Assembly (NCBI GenBank): GCA_010909165.1
Contig: VJWM01000025.1
Location: forward strand, 248,001-312,000
Reading direction: 5' to 3'
DNA from: Anthoceros angustus
Lineage: Eukaryota > Streptophyta > Anthocerotopsida > Anthocerotales > Anthocerotaceae
DNA length: 64,000 nt
Made by a program: the position numbers and the translations under genes. Under the pieces are notes generated by a model. That model ran no database searches, was not told where the DNA came from, and was given only the letters and a program-made list of their open reading frames with translations. This document shows positions 21,690 through 34,264 of this stretch, piece by piece (the first letter of the stretch is position 1; each line of letters opens with the position of its first letter).

Positions 21690-23320
21690 TAGGAAGAAAA
21701 GTCCTTGGCCTTTGGACCAATCTCACATGTGCATTGCCTATGGATGGCATGCACATGGTATATATGATGATGGTTGACACGTGATGCATCGAACATTTAC
21801 CTAGATCTTTGTGCCATGCGCAATCCATGTTTGTGCATCGTGCATGTGTACGGTACTATGACACATATATAGGTGCAATAGAAATCTACATGAAAACCAA
21901 AACATAACCCAAGGAAAAGGCGAGTATGTAGTTAAGTGCATAAATACGTGAAGGCCAGGACAAATCACGATTATACATGATGTCCTACATCGGGTGTGGT
22001 GGCACTCCATCGAGAGTATATATGGGTTTCAGCTACGTGAGCTACATACATGGTTCTCAACTACCTTGCCTATCCAGACGCTATATATAAAGAAGACCTG
22101 GCCTTTGACTGCTGTGATGGTTGCCCATGGTATGTATCCATGATGGATGGTTGGCATGCGTGTGTGAACATGTACCTAATCTATCGTACACCATCTGTGC
22201 ATGTTTGTGATGCACGGTACTGTGACACATATATAGGTCTGCGAATCTATATAGAAAATACCAAAACTAACCCGAGGAAAGAAGGGCGGTAGGTTGTTAA
22301 GTGCATAAATATCAATTGTTCGAGGCCAAGGACAAGTGTACGATTATACCTAGTGCCTACCATCGGGTGTCAGGTGGCACTTCATCGAGAGTCTCCCGGT
22401 GGGTTTTGCCTATATATGTGGGCTACCCAGCCATGGATTTCCAACTACATGCTACTTGCCTATCCCTGCCCTGCCTGCCTATATATAGGATGAAAAATCC
22501 TTGGCATTTGGACCAATCTGTCATGTGCATTGCCCATGGATGGCATGCACATGGTATGTATGCATGATGGATGGTTGGCATGCGATGTGTCGAACATTTC
22601 TACGTAGATGCTGTGTCATGGCACAATGAACCTTCGTGCATCGTGATGTTTGTGATGCACGGTGCTGTGACACATATATAGGTCTGTGAATCTATATAGA
22701 AAAAACAAAAAATTCATAACCCAAGGAAAAGGGCGAGTAAGTTGTTAAGTGCATAAATATCATTTGTTCGAAGGCCAAGGACAAGTTCGATTATATATAG
22801 ACATAGAGTGCCTACCATCGGGTGTCAGGTGGCACTTCATCGAGAGTTTCCCGGTGGGTTTTGCCTATATATGTGGTCTCCCCAGCCATGGATTTCCAAC
22901 TACGGCCGGCTCTACCCACCTATGCTTATATAGGATGAAAATCCTTGCATTTGGACCAATGTGTATGATTGCGGATCATAATGGATGCATGATGGATGGT
23001 TGGCATGCGATGTGAACCTTTCTCTTTTTTGTTCATGGCACAATGAACCTATGCATCGTGATGTTTGTGATGCACTGCACATATAGTCATGGTCTATAGA
23101 AAATACTTAAAAACCCCAAGGAAAAGGACTAGTAAGTTGTTCATTGCATACATATTGTTTGTTCGAAGGCCAAGAATAGGTATGATTATAAATACACCCA
23201 AAGTGCCTACCATCGGGTGCGAGGTGGCACTTCATTTAGAGTCACTGGTGGTTTCAGCCTATATATGTGGGCTAGCCAACCTATGATTCTTCGACTGTAC
23301 ATGTTTGTGTGAATGGATAG
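21690..23320. repeat. Tandem array, left arm of foldback structure
   Basis: About four direct copies, 360-450 bp each. Each holds a TATATATAGG-type box, a CCTTGGC/TTTGGACCAAT segment, GGATGGTTGGCATGCG, TGTGATGCACGGT, GACACATATATAGGT, an AACCCAAGGAAAAGGGCG segment, TTGTTCGAAGGCCAAGGAC, and CCTACCATCGGGTGTCAGG. The GACACATATATAG marker recurs at about 21853, 22214 and 22663, with a damaged one near 23075. The reverse complement of several of these blocks forms the array at 28850-30560. No coding sequence supported. Confidence 0.8.
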
Positions 23321-26300
23321 GCAGCCATATGGTCCTCCTCTTCCTCTTCTCCTTTGGGAACCGCATTGTCTAGTGGAGCATAGGCATGTGCGTGGGACTG
23401 CGACAATGGTCGCTGACTTCTTCCGTAGCTACATGTTTGCGATTCATCGTGCTGGTCGCCGCTATCCGTCGCAGTAGTCGAGGTTTCGTCCTTTGCGGCC
23501 GCATAAAGATAATGTCATGAACTATCGACCATTCGCGAAAATACCTTCAAGGTCCATTCATGTTTGGGTAGAAAATCCATTCCACATACTACGGTGCCTT
23601 TGTCACCTGCGCATATACACGAAGAAAGTCCACATTTGGCCCAATCGATGACGAAAAATACTCAACGGCTTTGGACATGTCCCATCGGCAATGAAGGGAA
23701 AAAAACTCCTTTGCACTTGGACCAAGCCGTGATTCAATGAAGTGAACAAAGTCATTTGCCTTGAACATTAAAACTTGATGGATGTGTATAAAAGTGCCCT
23801 TGCTACCGCCATTCCACAACCACTCTTCCACTCGCGATCGCGACATTGCTATTATGACAGCGCATCGCCACCGGGCAAGTTCACAATTATGCCGGTGATT
23901 GCGGCGGTATCACAATTGCACCTCTTTGGAGGCCATTCCCTGCGTTCGCCCGTCAGCTCGCCTTGCCATCCACCTCCGGCAAGGACCTTCCTCCCACCGC
24001 ATAAGGCGCACAGCGGCTGCCGACGGATGGTGTGCGGCGTGGTGCTCATGATGATGCACCAAAGCGCCTTCCCTCCGCATCCCAGGGACCGCTGCATCCC
24101 CTTCTTCCACGCGGTCAAACTCCTCCGGTCATGCCCGGCACCTCCGGGACACGATGCGATGGCCCAAACCTGTCTCATCGGTGAGCACCCGCCTGACCGA
24201 CCGCACTTCCACGTCGCACACTTCTGCTGATTGTCTTCTTCATTGCGCGCTATCGCATCCAATGTCTGACAAGAACTTTGAGCTGTCCACCCTCGGATTG
24301 TCGCAATGAACAACCTTGCTCTCGGGATGCACCACCACCCCGATCGCCATGCGTACCGTGCACGCTCCACCGGAAGACCTTCCGCCTCAAAACCGCCACC
24401 TCTTTCCATTTCCCCATTGTGATTGTCGGGCGCCCGCGGATTGGAACCTCTGGCGCACTTCCGTTCCGCGCCATTCGACGCCCGGCGCAAATGCCACCGC
24501 CAACCCACGGTTTCGTATTATTGCGCCCGACCTTGTTTACATCCATTCTCAATTGGTGACGGAAAGCAATTCACGTCGAGGCGGCGTCTGTTCACGAAGT
24601 GCGGTTCGTCGATTTTCGTATCCGCCGCCAAACCAAGCGATGATTGCAGACGGGCTCAAAGTCTCTTCACATTAGTGCCCTCTTGTGCGGGGCCACGACA
24701 ACACAAGGAACTTGCGACCACCATGGCCTTTGCCCAGAAGTAAACTCATCGGTGATGAGAAGGTGGTGATGGCGCCGGTAGAATGACATCTCTCGGATGA
24801 TCTCCGAGAACATTTCTCTTAAGCTGCGGCGGCCTCGAATCTCACTCGCTCGCGTGCGCCTGCATCCATGCGTGGCGGTGAAGAACAGTGACACTCTCAA
24901 GCGTGCACTCCCTAGACACTCCAACATGGCCCTCTTGTCCATGTGCACCACATCGAACCCTCTCCCACCCACCCAGCGTGCACTCGGTGAATAAAAGCGG
25001 TCTGCACCTTCTTAGAATCACGCCTGCGACATGGGGCCCGTTGGTCCACATGCTTGAAAAATCCGGGAGCATGCGCCATCGGACCAGAAATCGCACTGCT
25101 TTGCTCCTCTTCGCCCCCCCGCGTTTCGATTCTTGGAGGATGGCCATGGTGTGGGTGGGTTGTCAACATATCCGTCTTAAAAGCCCTCTTCAACGTCCTC
25201 TGTGCCCGCATCCTTCCACTCCTTGTACCGCCATCCTTTTGGCTCCCTAGTGCGTCTTGTGTGGCAAATGTCATGGGACGACTCACCTCAATGCCATTTG
25301 CCGGCATGTAGGCGGTGGCGAAGAACATGGCACTGAGGCATCTGCCGTCGTCGGCCTGCACATTTGCATCAATTGACCAAATATCTTACCATGCTGCGTA
25401 GGGGTCGGATGCACTCACATGGGCGATGTGGTAATGTGTAGCACAGCGTTGCGTTGAACACGCCGTCCACAAATGAGGCGACTCAGTACTTCGAGCCTCG
25501 ATGCGTCGTAGGCCGCACTCCTTATTCCAACCTCGTGGACTACACATCCCCTTGTCCGTGCAGTGCACTCTAAGCGGTGGGAAAGGTCCCCCCTCCCACC
25601 CGGCCTTGTCGAGCAGTTGTTGGCACTCCATGCCCGCCTCAACTGCAATCACCAAAGCCGTTCGAACCCCATCAGTGCCCGGCTGCAATTAATGGCATCG
25701 CACTCACGGAGGTTAGGATGTCCTCGAATCGCCGCTCCACTCGTTCGGACGGACATCAGCCTTCTCGGTCCGTCATGCAAGCGTGCGGCATCGTCGCTTC
25801 CTCTCGCTGAATGCCCAGCGCCCGGCGTCCGTTCTTTCTCCGCCTTCCTCTGCCTCTGCTCTGAGCCACTGCGGTGGTGATCGCCTCATCCATCATGCGA
25901 ACCTCAAGTTGGTGCTTTGTTCGCGTTATGCAACTCTTCCGCCGTCATGGGCGAAGGTCTAGTCGGTCGTCCATGTCCTCGAAGGCGCGCAGCCCGGCGG
26001 AGGCGCTGCGTGCGAAGAACCCTACGGATGGTGGCGATGTCGAACATTTCCAGGCCGTCCATGCCTTGGACCACCATCGGATGGCGAGCCCTTCCGTTGG
26101 TACTGCGCCTTGTCCACGAGATGTTGCAGCCTTGCAAGCGCGCCTTGCTCCGCGATCGCCATTCTTTCTCCGCAAGTGACCCAAAATTTGAAGAAAAGAA
26201 CCTCTCGCCTCGATGGCTGCCCCGCGCCCGCTGCCTTCCCACTGCGGTGGTGTGTGCGGAGCTCTTCCACAACTAAGAAGGTCCGTTGCCATGCCTCGAG

Positions 26301-28850
26301 AGCCTCCTCCGCTCACCGGAGGCGCTTCCATCAGGCGCAGCGGCCCGCCGTCAGCCGGGGACTTCTGCGCCCGCCTCTGAGCAGGCTCTACCACGCCTGG
26401 CCGCGGCCTTGGGGGGAGAGGTGCCTCCTCCCACATGTCCGTGGCGGGTGGGATCTTGGCGAGTGCCTCAAGGTCGAGGATGCCGGACGGTCGGGCGTTG
26501 TTGAACTCTCCCTCGAGGCGCCACGACCACCGCCACCGCCCGCTATCCCCCATCCTGGGACATCCACTTCTTCCTCCTCCCGGAACCCGTACACCTCCGA
26601 AGGCGCCGCCGCTCCTGTACCTCCCAGCTGCGGAGGTGTAAATTGCGTCCACGTCCCGGATGTCATTTGCATCGACTGTCGGCCTCTGTGTGTTGTCTTT
26701 GGGGGTGGGCAGAATATCTTTGGATACACCGGACTTGTGTGTCTTGTGGCATAGCGGCATCACGGACCCGGTCCCAGTGCCACGGGCTTGTCGAATAGAG
26801 CCTCGCATCAACAATGGGCTGCACACCGTTCCTTGATGCGTTAGTTGTTCGCTGCGAGGTCGGTAGCGGACCGACAGACAACCGCCTTCTCCATCTCCCA
26901 AGTCGACCTTGGGGAAAGCCTTGTCCTTGTACTTGTCGGGCGGCTTTGTGTGCCAGCTCCGCCTCCAAGCAGCGGTGCTCAGCTCTTTGCTTCTTCGGGC
27001 CTATACGACCCGTGATTCGCAGCTGCGTGAATGGGATTGTCCCAGCCGGAGGCCTCGCTCTCCTCGGCGCGCGTCTCCCTCCTCTGGCGTGGGCGGAATG
27101 CGTGAGGATCCTCCCACCCATTCCCGCCATATGTGGAAGGGCCGCTGGGGCGACCACGTTGAACCTCCGCTCCGGCGATGGCGGCTTGGTGGCGAGTCGT
27201 CCGCGGTCCCGATCTTGGGCGTGGCCGCGCGTCCCGCCAGTGATCGCTGGCCGGGCGCAATTGCCGCTCCGGCCGGCGCGAGCGCGATGGCGGCGGTAGG
27301 CCACGGCCGCCTCCATCCGTGGAGGCGGCCGATCGGGCCGCCTCCATCCCTCCATCCGCGGTCTTCTCCTTCGTGCGTGCCCGGCAGGCGTATGTGCCCA
27401 CAATTTCTTCTTAAATCTGCTGCCGGCGGGTTGTGATGTGCAATGCTCACGGTGTCTTCGCTAGGCGCCATGGAGCACATGTGCAAGATCGCGGTACGAT
27501 ACCTTATGTCCTGCCCCCGCCCAGATGTGTGCGCCTCGGTTGTGTGGGGCGAGCGCATGTGCAAGGAGATCGATGGCGGTGATGTCGCAAGCATTCGTGC
27601 GCGCGTGTTCGAAGGTGGGGTTGCAGCCGGAAAGCTGAAATCATTGTCCATAATCCTCCGTATCCCATACGACATCTTTGTTGACGCGGCATGTCGGTAC
27701 ATCGTTGAGTTACGAGGGGCGGTGCGATTGCGGTAGTTTTGGCTCGCGCATGCTGCTGCGTTGCGACTATGCGTACAATACTCTCCACAAGTTGCGGCCG
27801 CCATAGTGCGCCATGCATGCTGCGGCCAAACCACTCACACCCTCATCGCGTTGCGCTCACCGCACCACTTCCGCTTTGGTTGTGCGGAGGACATGGCGTA
27901 GTGGGTCGCGGCGTTTGACTTCCGGCGCCCAAACATGTCGATGGTGCGGAGGGTCCATGGTTCCTTCCGCGTCACATGTGCGAAGATCGTACACGTGTCG
28001 CATAACATATTGGGTCCGATATGTCGAACATAGTGGGCGCATAGTGCAAATGATGCGGTATCAACTGCCTCGAGCATTGGTGTCCGGACCGCACCACGGC
28101 GTTAGAAGCAATTCATTGTGCCCCTGGCTTATTCAAATGCCCTTCTCATCCGATGTCTATGCATTGCGGGCATGCGTCGACACGGCTATGCATTTATAAG
28201 GTATTTCGTAGTGCGCGCCATGATGATCCGGCTCATGAAGTCCATCCCATATTGCTTGCCATGAAATCCGTGACCATGGCCCATATTGGCACCAGCGACC
28301 ATCACTTCACATTTTTCGATGGCATGGTTGCCCCTTGGCCCTTCCGCCTCTCATGGCTCGGAGATTTGTCTGGTCACTCCCACATCCGACCCCATCCGGC
28401 GGCCTGGTCCTCCCGCCCTTACCGCTCCACACGGACGTCGAGCCACCGCGCCATCCCCGCCCGCGAGGCGGCCTGCAGCCCGGCGTGAGCCCACGCTGCA
28501 CCCCATGAGGCCGGCCCCACCCGGCACCACCGGCTCAACCGCCCAACCAGCCGCCCCAACCCACCACCACACCCAACAAAGCCAAAATCCACAGACCAAC
28601 AATGCCACCCCAAAATGCTACTAACCAATGCCTAAAGCGCTAAATTTGCCTTGCCTTACATTGGTGAAATGCATAATGCGAAAAAAGGCAATTGCGAGTT
28701 GAATGTGCAAGCTGGCGAGGTTGAATGTGCAATTGGACGGGAGCGACAGCCATAGAACACAATGCACTTGCGGTTGAAAAGAGGATGACGTTGCGGGGCT
28801 TGCCTCGGCGGCTCCCTCCTCGAATGACAATGACAATAATGAAGGAGGTG
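23321..28850. other. Interior of foldback structure, GC-rich, no recognised gene
   Basis: This 5.5-kb interior is C/G-rich from 24 to 28.5 kb, giving long overlapping frames on both strands (up to 318 residues at 25945-26901, reverse), mostly Arg/Pro/Ala/Gly. The reverse strand is the more protein-like, for example VHFIESRLGPSAKEFFSL within an 85-residue frame at 23589-23846, and LDLEALAKIPPATDMWEE near 26490-26440. A hAT-type transposase was considered for 24.8-26 kb but no catalytic or BED-finger motif could be shown. It may be a decayed transposase gene on the reverse strand. Confidence 0.3.
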
Positions 28851-30560
28851 CATATTCGTTATATGAACACATGAACAATGGTCCCTATGTCAAGACCAAG
28901 GCAAGCGCAATGCATTTGACCGGTGGCCAAAGTTGGTTGCCTAACGCTCCCACTAGATCCCAAAGGTCGGAGAGAGAAAGAAGCCGGTGCATGGCGTATG
29001 GATGCCTTTCCATGCGGACAAACTTCTACAATCGAATGAATGGGTAGGAAGCCACATATAGACATGTTCTATTTAGTCGAAGACCAAGGAAAGCAGTTAA
29101 TCACGTGCCACCTCTCTTTGGTAGGCACTATAGGTCTATTTAAAACCTACTTGTCCTTGGCCTTGAACAAATGATATGCGATGCAACGTACTCGCCCTTT
29201 TCATTGGGTTATGTTGTTCATGTATTACGTATATATTCGCAACCCTATATATATGGTACTGCCACATGCATCACGATGCACATGGATTCATTGTGGCATG
29301 ACACAACATCTACCTAGGCATGTTCACACACACAACCAACCATACATCATGCATACACACCATGTGCATGCCATACATTCAATGCACCACATCACATGCA
29401 CCTACAAATCACATGGCATATGGCAAGTGGTATGACAACAATGTTAAGCTAAAGTCGAAGACCAAGGAAACACGTCCGCAAGGGTTGGACCGAGGCTCCC
29501 ACGGAAAATCACGGATCCCAAACATAAGAGAAAGAAGACAAGACCTTGTCTTCGACCTACAGGAAGTATGGATGCGTTCCATGCGACAAACTTCTACAAT
29601 CGAATGAATGATTGGTAGGAAGCCACATATATAGACATGTTTCTAGCGTGTATGTCAAGCCAAGGAGCAGGTTGAATCACGTGCCACCTCACACCGAATG
29701 TGGAAACTTTGGGTTTATTTATTATCATACTTGTCCTTGGCCTTGAACAAATGATATGTATGCACTTAACAACGTGCTTGCGCTTTTCCTTGGGTTATGG
29801 TGTTTAGGTTTTTCTATGTAGATGCATGACCTATATGTGTGTCATAGTACGTGCTATACATGCGATGCGAGATAGATGGATTGCGCTATGACACATGTAG
29901 GTAGACATGTGCATCCATGCAACCGCGCATCATGCATACATACCATGTGCATGCCATGTGGACCTTTTCCTTGGGTTATGGTGTTTAGGTTTTTCTATGT
30001 AGATCGATGACCTATATATGTGTCAAATCTTAGTAGCCATATATACATCACGATGCGGATAGATGGATTGCGCTATGACCGCGGCATCTAGGTAGACATG
30101 TTCCATCATCGCATACATGCATCATGCATACATACCATGTGCATGCCGCCTTTTCCTTGGGTTATGGTGTTTAGGTTTTTCTATGTAGATCACGATGACC
30201 TATATATGTGTCATAATCTTGAAATCATAATGCGATGATAGATGGATTGCTATGGCACTGACATCTAGGTAGACATGTTCCGTGCATCACATTGCATCAT
30301 GCATACATGCACATGTGCATGCCATGTGCACCTTTTCCTTGGGTTATGGTGTTTAGGTTTTTTGTATATAGATTCGGACCTATATGTGTCATAGTCTGCG
30401 AACATGATGCACGATCACGGATGGATTGCGCCATGGCGATCTAGTAGACATGTTCACGTGCATCATTGCAACCATGCATCATGCATACATACATGTGCCG
30501 TATGTGCACCTTTTGGGTTATGATTTTTAGGTTTTTTGTATATAGATTTGCTGACCTCTT
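28851..30560. repeat. Tandem array, right arm of foldback structure (inverted)
   Basis: Blocks such as ACTTGTCCTTGGCCTTGAAC (29149 and 29728), TCACGTGCCACCTC (29102 and 29677), and TTTTCCTTGGGTTATG are the reverse complement of left-arm blocks at 21.7-23.3 kb. Within it, 29786-30550 is a cleaner sub-array of about 180 bp containing TTGGGTTATGGTGTTTAGG, GACCTATATATGTGTCA and GATAGATGGATTGCG, with copies starting near 29786, 29965, 30150, 30328 and 30506. The array ends abruptly near 30560 against unrelated sequence. Confidence 0.8.
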
Positions 30561-31399
30561 TCCGGTGGGTATTTCCGGGGCAGCTAATCAAAACCACACC
30601 AGCCTGGACGCCAGGAAGATGGATTGGTTGGAAATGAAAATTGGGAGGTTGTGTATGACAGCCTCAAAGTGAAAGGGGTTTGGTACATTGTGTCACAGCT
30701 ACTTCGCCACCCACGCCACGAAAGGGAGGGATTAGTGAAATTAGGCTGGAAGTGGGTGGCGATACCGCGCCGGCAGAACGCAAGGTCATTTGTTTATTTC
30801 CTAGTGCTCGTTCATTGGTTTCCATGAAAAGAACGGCAGGCATACCCGCTGGCTGAAATGGTTGACACTCACCGTGTTTGTAACCCACAATTCCCTTTTG
30901 GGAAAGGAAGGACTGCGCATCCCAACATCCAGGCGGTGGGCGGTGTGCACCCCATTCCTCCACCAGTTTTGGGGTTGGTAGGTAAGGTGTGGGGCGGCGT
31001 CCAGGTGCGCTTGGGGGAGGGGTTGGGAACAGTGGGAGGATGCATCCGGGTTCGAGATCTGTTGTCGGCCGAATGATGGACCCGGCATATGGGGTGGGCT
31101 CTGAAATAAGGATTGCGGTGTCAAAGTTGGGTTCGAGCCAATTTGGTGCCACCATGGTATCTTGCTTCATGTCAACCCGTGCGGAGAAGGGGCGGTGATG
31201 GGAAGGGGCGGTTGCATGGGGTGGAAGGAAAGCAGTGCGCGTACTTACGTGCAAGGAAGGCGGCGGCGTGGCGGTGGCGTTCCGGGTTTGCGGCAGCGAC
31301 TGAAAGTGAAGCGAGAGAGAGGCAAGCCGCCGCCAATTGTCGATGGCCACGCGCGGAAAAATGGGCGAGGGCGAGCAAGTGTGTTTACCGCACGGCCGA

Positions 31400-31748
31400 G
31401 CCATTGTAGATTGTTCACAAACGGACAGCAGTGTTTGGTGCGTGCGCTAGTTTGGAAGTGTTGCTGCAGTGCACTTGTGGCTGCACTTCAAACAATGAAT
31501 CAAACGCGGAAACCAAAAGTAAACCGTGATAGCTCCTGCCTTTTTCAAGGTGTACTGGTAGGTCCACGAGAACCGCCAGCACCATGGGAGGTAGACGACG
31601 AAGGCAAACCAGAAGGAGGTCCGAAATCCCGGGCGTGGTGAGCACTAGGCTCGACCACAGCAAGAGTCAGATCCACCGGCGAGTGGGGTGAACCGGGGTC
31701 CTCAACTCGAGCGCGTTTCCTGGCGGAAACGGGTTCGAGAAGAACCAT
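31400..31748 (-). CDS. N-terminus of unrecognised reverse-strand protein
   Basis: From the ATG complementary to 31746-31748 the reverse strand reads MVLLEPVSARKRARVEDPGS, then PHSPVDLTLAVVEPSAHHA, and a Ser/Gly-rich stretch to about 31545. KRARVE looks like a nuclear localisation signal. A TATA box lies 286 bases upstream (32034-32040). The frame shifts near 31550 and decays. A retroelement gag or regulatory protein N-terminus is possible; no domain recognised. Confidence 0.35.
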
Positions 31749-32033
31749 GTCGCCAAAAGGAGAAAAAAGAAATAAAAGAAAATAAAGCTCAAAAGATAAC
31801 CCACGCAACGGCAAGAAAAGAACGGGTTTAGGGTAAAAGAGAACCAAAAACGACCGTGCAGGCGGGTAGAAAAGAGAGCAGAGGGAAAATCCTCAAGGAA
31901 AACGATCCTTATCGAGGAAAGAAGGGTGGTGACAAGTGAACAAAAGAGAAGGAAAAAGGGCCCAAATTAGTTTCGCCAAAAGGCTCATCAGTGGGTATAA
32001 TCCTTATCACAATTGTGCAGATGGAGCACCACA

Positions 32034-32040
32034 TATATAG
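32034..32040 (-). promoter_or_regulatory. TATA box, leftward
   Basis: TCTATATATGTGG on the reverse strand precedes the ATG at 31748 by 286 bases. The intervening sequence is leader-like without long frames. Confidence 0.35.
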
Positions 32041-32237
32041 ACCAAGAATGGTCAGAAATCTCGATGAGATAAAGAGTTTATCTCGATACGAGGAAAATAG
32101 ATCCCTCGGAAAATAAACTAAAGAGGCTGAACCTTGGCTCGCACCAAAAAAGCACCCAATTTCTTCGGATTTCGCCAACAGACGATTGGCTTGGAAATGA
32201 AGGTCAAAGACGGAACTTTTTGCATTTCTGCATAGAG

Positions 32238-32262
32238 TTTAGGGTTTAGGGTTTAGGGTTTT
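32238..32262 (+). repeat. Short telomere-like run, three TTTAGGG units
   Basis: Three consecutive TTTAGGG units (plant telomere repeat) followed by TTTTCAG. Too short for a telomere; it may be an interstitial remnant or a telo-box type promoter motif. Confidence 0.8.
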
Positions 32263-32821
32263 CAGCCACGAACTTGCTGCAGTGCGCCTCTGCATGCGTC
32301 ACGGTAAACCCCCGCAAGCGCAACCGCGGACCGTCGTGGAACAAAAATCGAGTGGCCATACGCTAAAACCGATCGAAATCTCGCTTCAGAGGAAACCCTT
32401 GGCTATGGACATGCCATTACTCGGGCCGCAAAGTGTTAGGGAGGATTGAAATCGGCGCCGGCTGTTCACTGCGAGGTGCATTTGGGGTTTGAACTGGGAG
32501 GAAGGCGCATGGGCAAGGAAAAAGCACTCCCACTGGAGGAAGTAGGCGGCGCGAGGTCTGGAAGGTGTTGAGGCCACCGAACTCTCCACCTTGGCCCTCA
32601 CTTGGGGCAAAAAACGGCTGTGAAGGGTGCCCATGGACGCACCGCGCGGCGGCCTTCCAGGCCAGGCGGACGAAGGAGGAAGAGGGTGGCCAGTGCGCCA
32701 GCACGGGCTGCATCAAGAGGACATGGCGGAAGCCCATCATCATGCTGGACGTGAACACTGTAATCAGGCATGTGTGGGATGAGGTGGAAGGGAGATGAAG
32801 GATGGCAGAGACGGGATGAGC

Positions 32822-34008
32822 GCCGCCTTTACACCGCAAACTGTACGATTTGGCGGTGCAAAGACTTGCGGAGGCCATTGAAAGGCCTACCGACCGAGTT
32901 AGCCGCAGCTTGAGCACGTGACGAGGCTCGTGATCGCAATACCTGCATGATGCGGGTGTATGGGAGGTTGTCCGTGGAGGAGGTGTACGCGATTGCCACG
33001 CACACACCCATCACGACGGCCAGAACGCTCGAATATTTATCTGCGGCAGAGCCGCAATCGGATGGAATCGAAATCCCAAGGAGGCAGTCACGGAGGCGCT
33101 GCGTTTGATGCAGGTTACATGGCACGCACGACGACAGCGCATCCGCATCTGGGGCATACCAATGCGACACCCATGTACATGTGGTGGCATGCGTGATGCG
33201 GGGGTCAGAGTGCGAGGTTCGCAGGATTGCGTTGCAGGGAAGAAGTGATTGCAGGAGTTGTGACTGCAATCGGTGACGGGTGCATGTTGCCTTGTGCGCA
33301 GCTTATGACAAGATGTACCAATTCTACTTCAGAGTGCATGGGGCCATAGATGGGGCAACCCATTACGTCCCCTGGTTGGTGCTGGAGGATAACAAGCGGG
33401 GAACGACGATTTTCAATGCCTATGTGGAAGCAGTGAGGAAGTTTGGGCATCCGCAGCCGATTCGGTCGGACTACGCAGCAGAGCACAACCTAATAGAGGC
33501 AGATATGAACCGAACGAGGCCAAGGGCACATGGAAGCAACTTCATCCGCGGCCCCTCTGTGCACAACCAGGTAAAAGTGTGGTGTGGTCTCCGTTTCATG
33601 CTGTGAATAATTTGGTGAAGCGATGTGAATGCGGGATTGTTGCAGAGGATTGAGCATTTATGGTGGTCCCTGGGAGAAAAGTGGGCGTTCCTGTACAAGG
33701 GGTACATGATGGATATGGTGAGGCGTGACATCACCAACCCCAGCACATCCATTCACGTGACCTTCATGCCACGCGATGAGGCGGGCTCGGCGTTGGGCGG
33801 TATGGAATAGCCAGGTGCGGAAGATCGAGGCAGCGGAGACATTCCGGCCATGTGCACCTGTCGCATTCGAAGAAGGTCGACTACAAGGGTGGGTGCGACC
33901 GCATATGGGGGAGGAGGGCGATGGCGAGGAGTTCGATGTGGGTGGCCCTCGGTATGCAAAAGCGTGGCCCCGAGATGCCACCACTCGGTGGCATTGAATT
34001 GCTGACGG
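32822..34008 (+). pseudogene. DD35E integrase-core transposase gene with one intron, frameshifted
   Basis: This encodes a DDE-type integrase-core transposase of the class common in basidiomycete fungi and some animals (ID-G ... SD-E ... HN-RIE-LW). An N-terminal helix KLYDLAVQRLAEAIERP (32836-32886) and TEALRLMQ (33089-33112) precede the catalytic core. Catalytic residues are Asp at 33349-33351 in HGAIDGATH, Asp at 33469-33471 in RSDYAAE, and Glu at 33652-33654 in RIEHLWW. The second Asp and Glu are separated by 35 residues once a 75-base intron (33571-33645, CAG|GTAAAA...TTGCAG|AGG) is removed; it splits HNQ from RIE in phase 0. The C-terminal part continues SIHVTFMPR and, after a frameshift near 33775, WNSQVRKIEAAETFRPCAP, ending TAA-like near 33997-34000. 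Upstream frameshifts lie near 32930 and 33200. It probably mobilised the element whose right end is at 34926. Confidence 0.75.
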
Positions 34009-34264
34009 GGTGAGCAGCTGCGGTGCATGTCCATATTTTTGTCTGCGTTCGGCATTGTGGAGGGGCGGGGAGGCGCATCGCGCCATATGCGACCAGGCCC
34101 CGAATCGTATGGGGCCTTCTGTGGTTGTGCGAGGAAGCTGCGGCGAGGACAATGCATATGCAAAGGGCTTGCGGGACATGGACTTCCTCCGGACATGTAT
34201 CGCTGGCGCACTAACAACACTCTGCGGTGCGAGTACAGGGCCGTGCACCTCCACCGGTGGGACG

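Noticed and set aside
25945-26901. 318-residue reverse-strand ORF as a gene, and hAT transposase reading of 24.8-26.9 kb
   Set aside because: Forward-strand ORFs of similar length overlap it, composition follows the GC bias, and no BED finger, DDE residue or dimerisation motif could be shown.
27001-27834. 277-residue reverse-strand ORF
   Set aside because: It overlaps long frames on the other strand in GC-rich sequence and shows no recognisable motif.
29786-30550. CRISPR-like array
   Set aside because: The 180-bp tandem units are contiguous and imperfect with no short repeat/unique spacer pattern; this is eukaryotic tandem repeat DNA.
32238-32262. Chromosome end
   Set aside because: Only three telomere-type units, with genes and transposons continuing on both sides.
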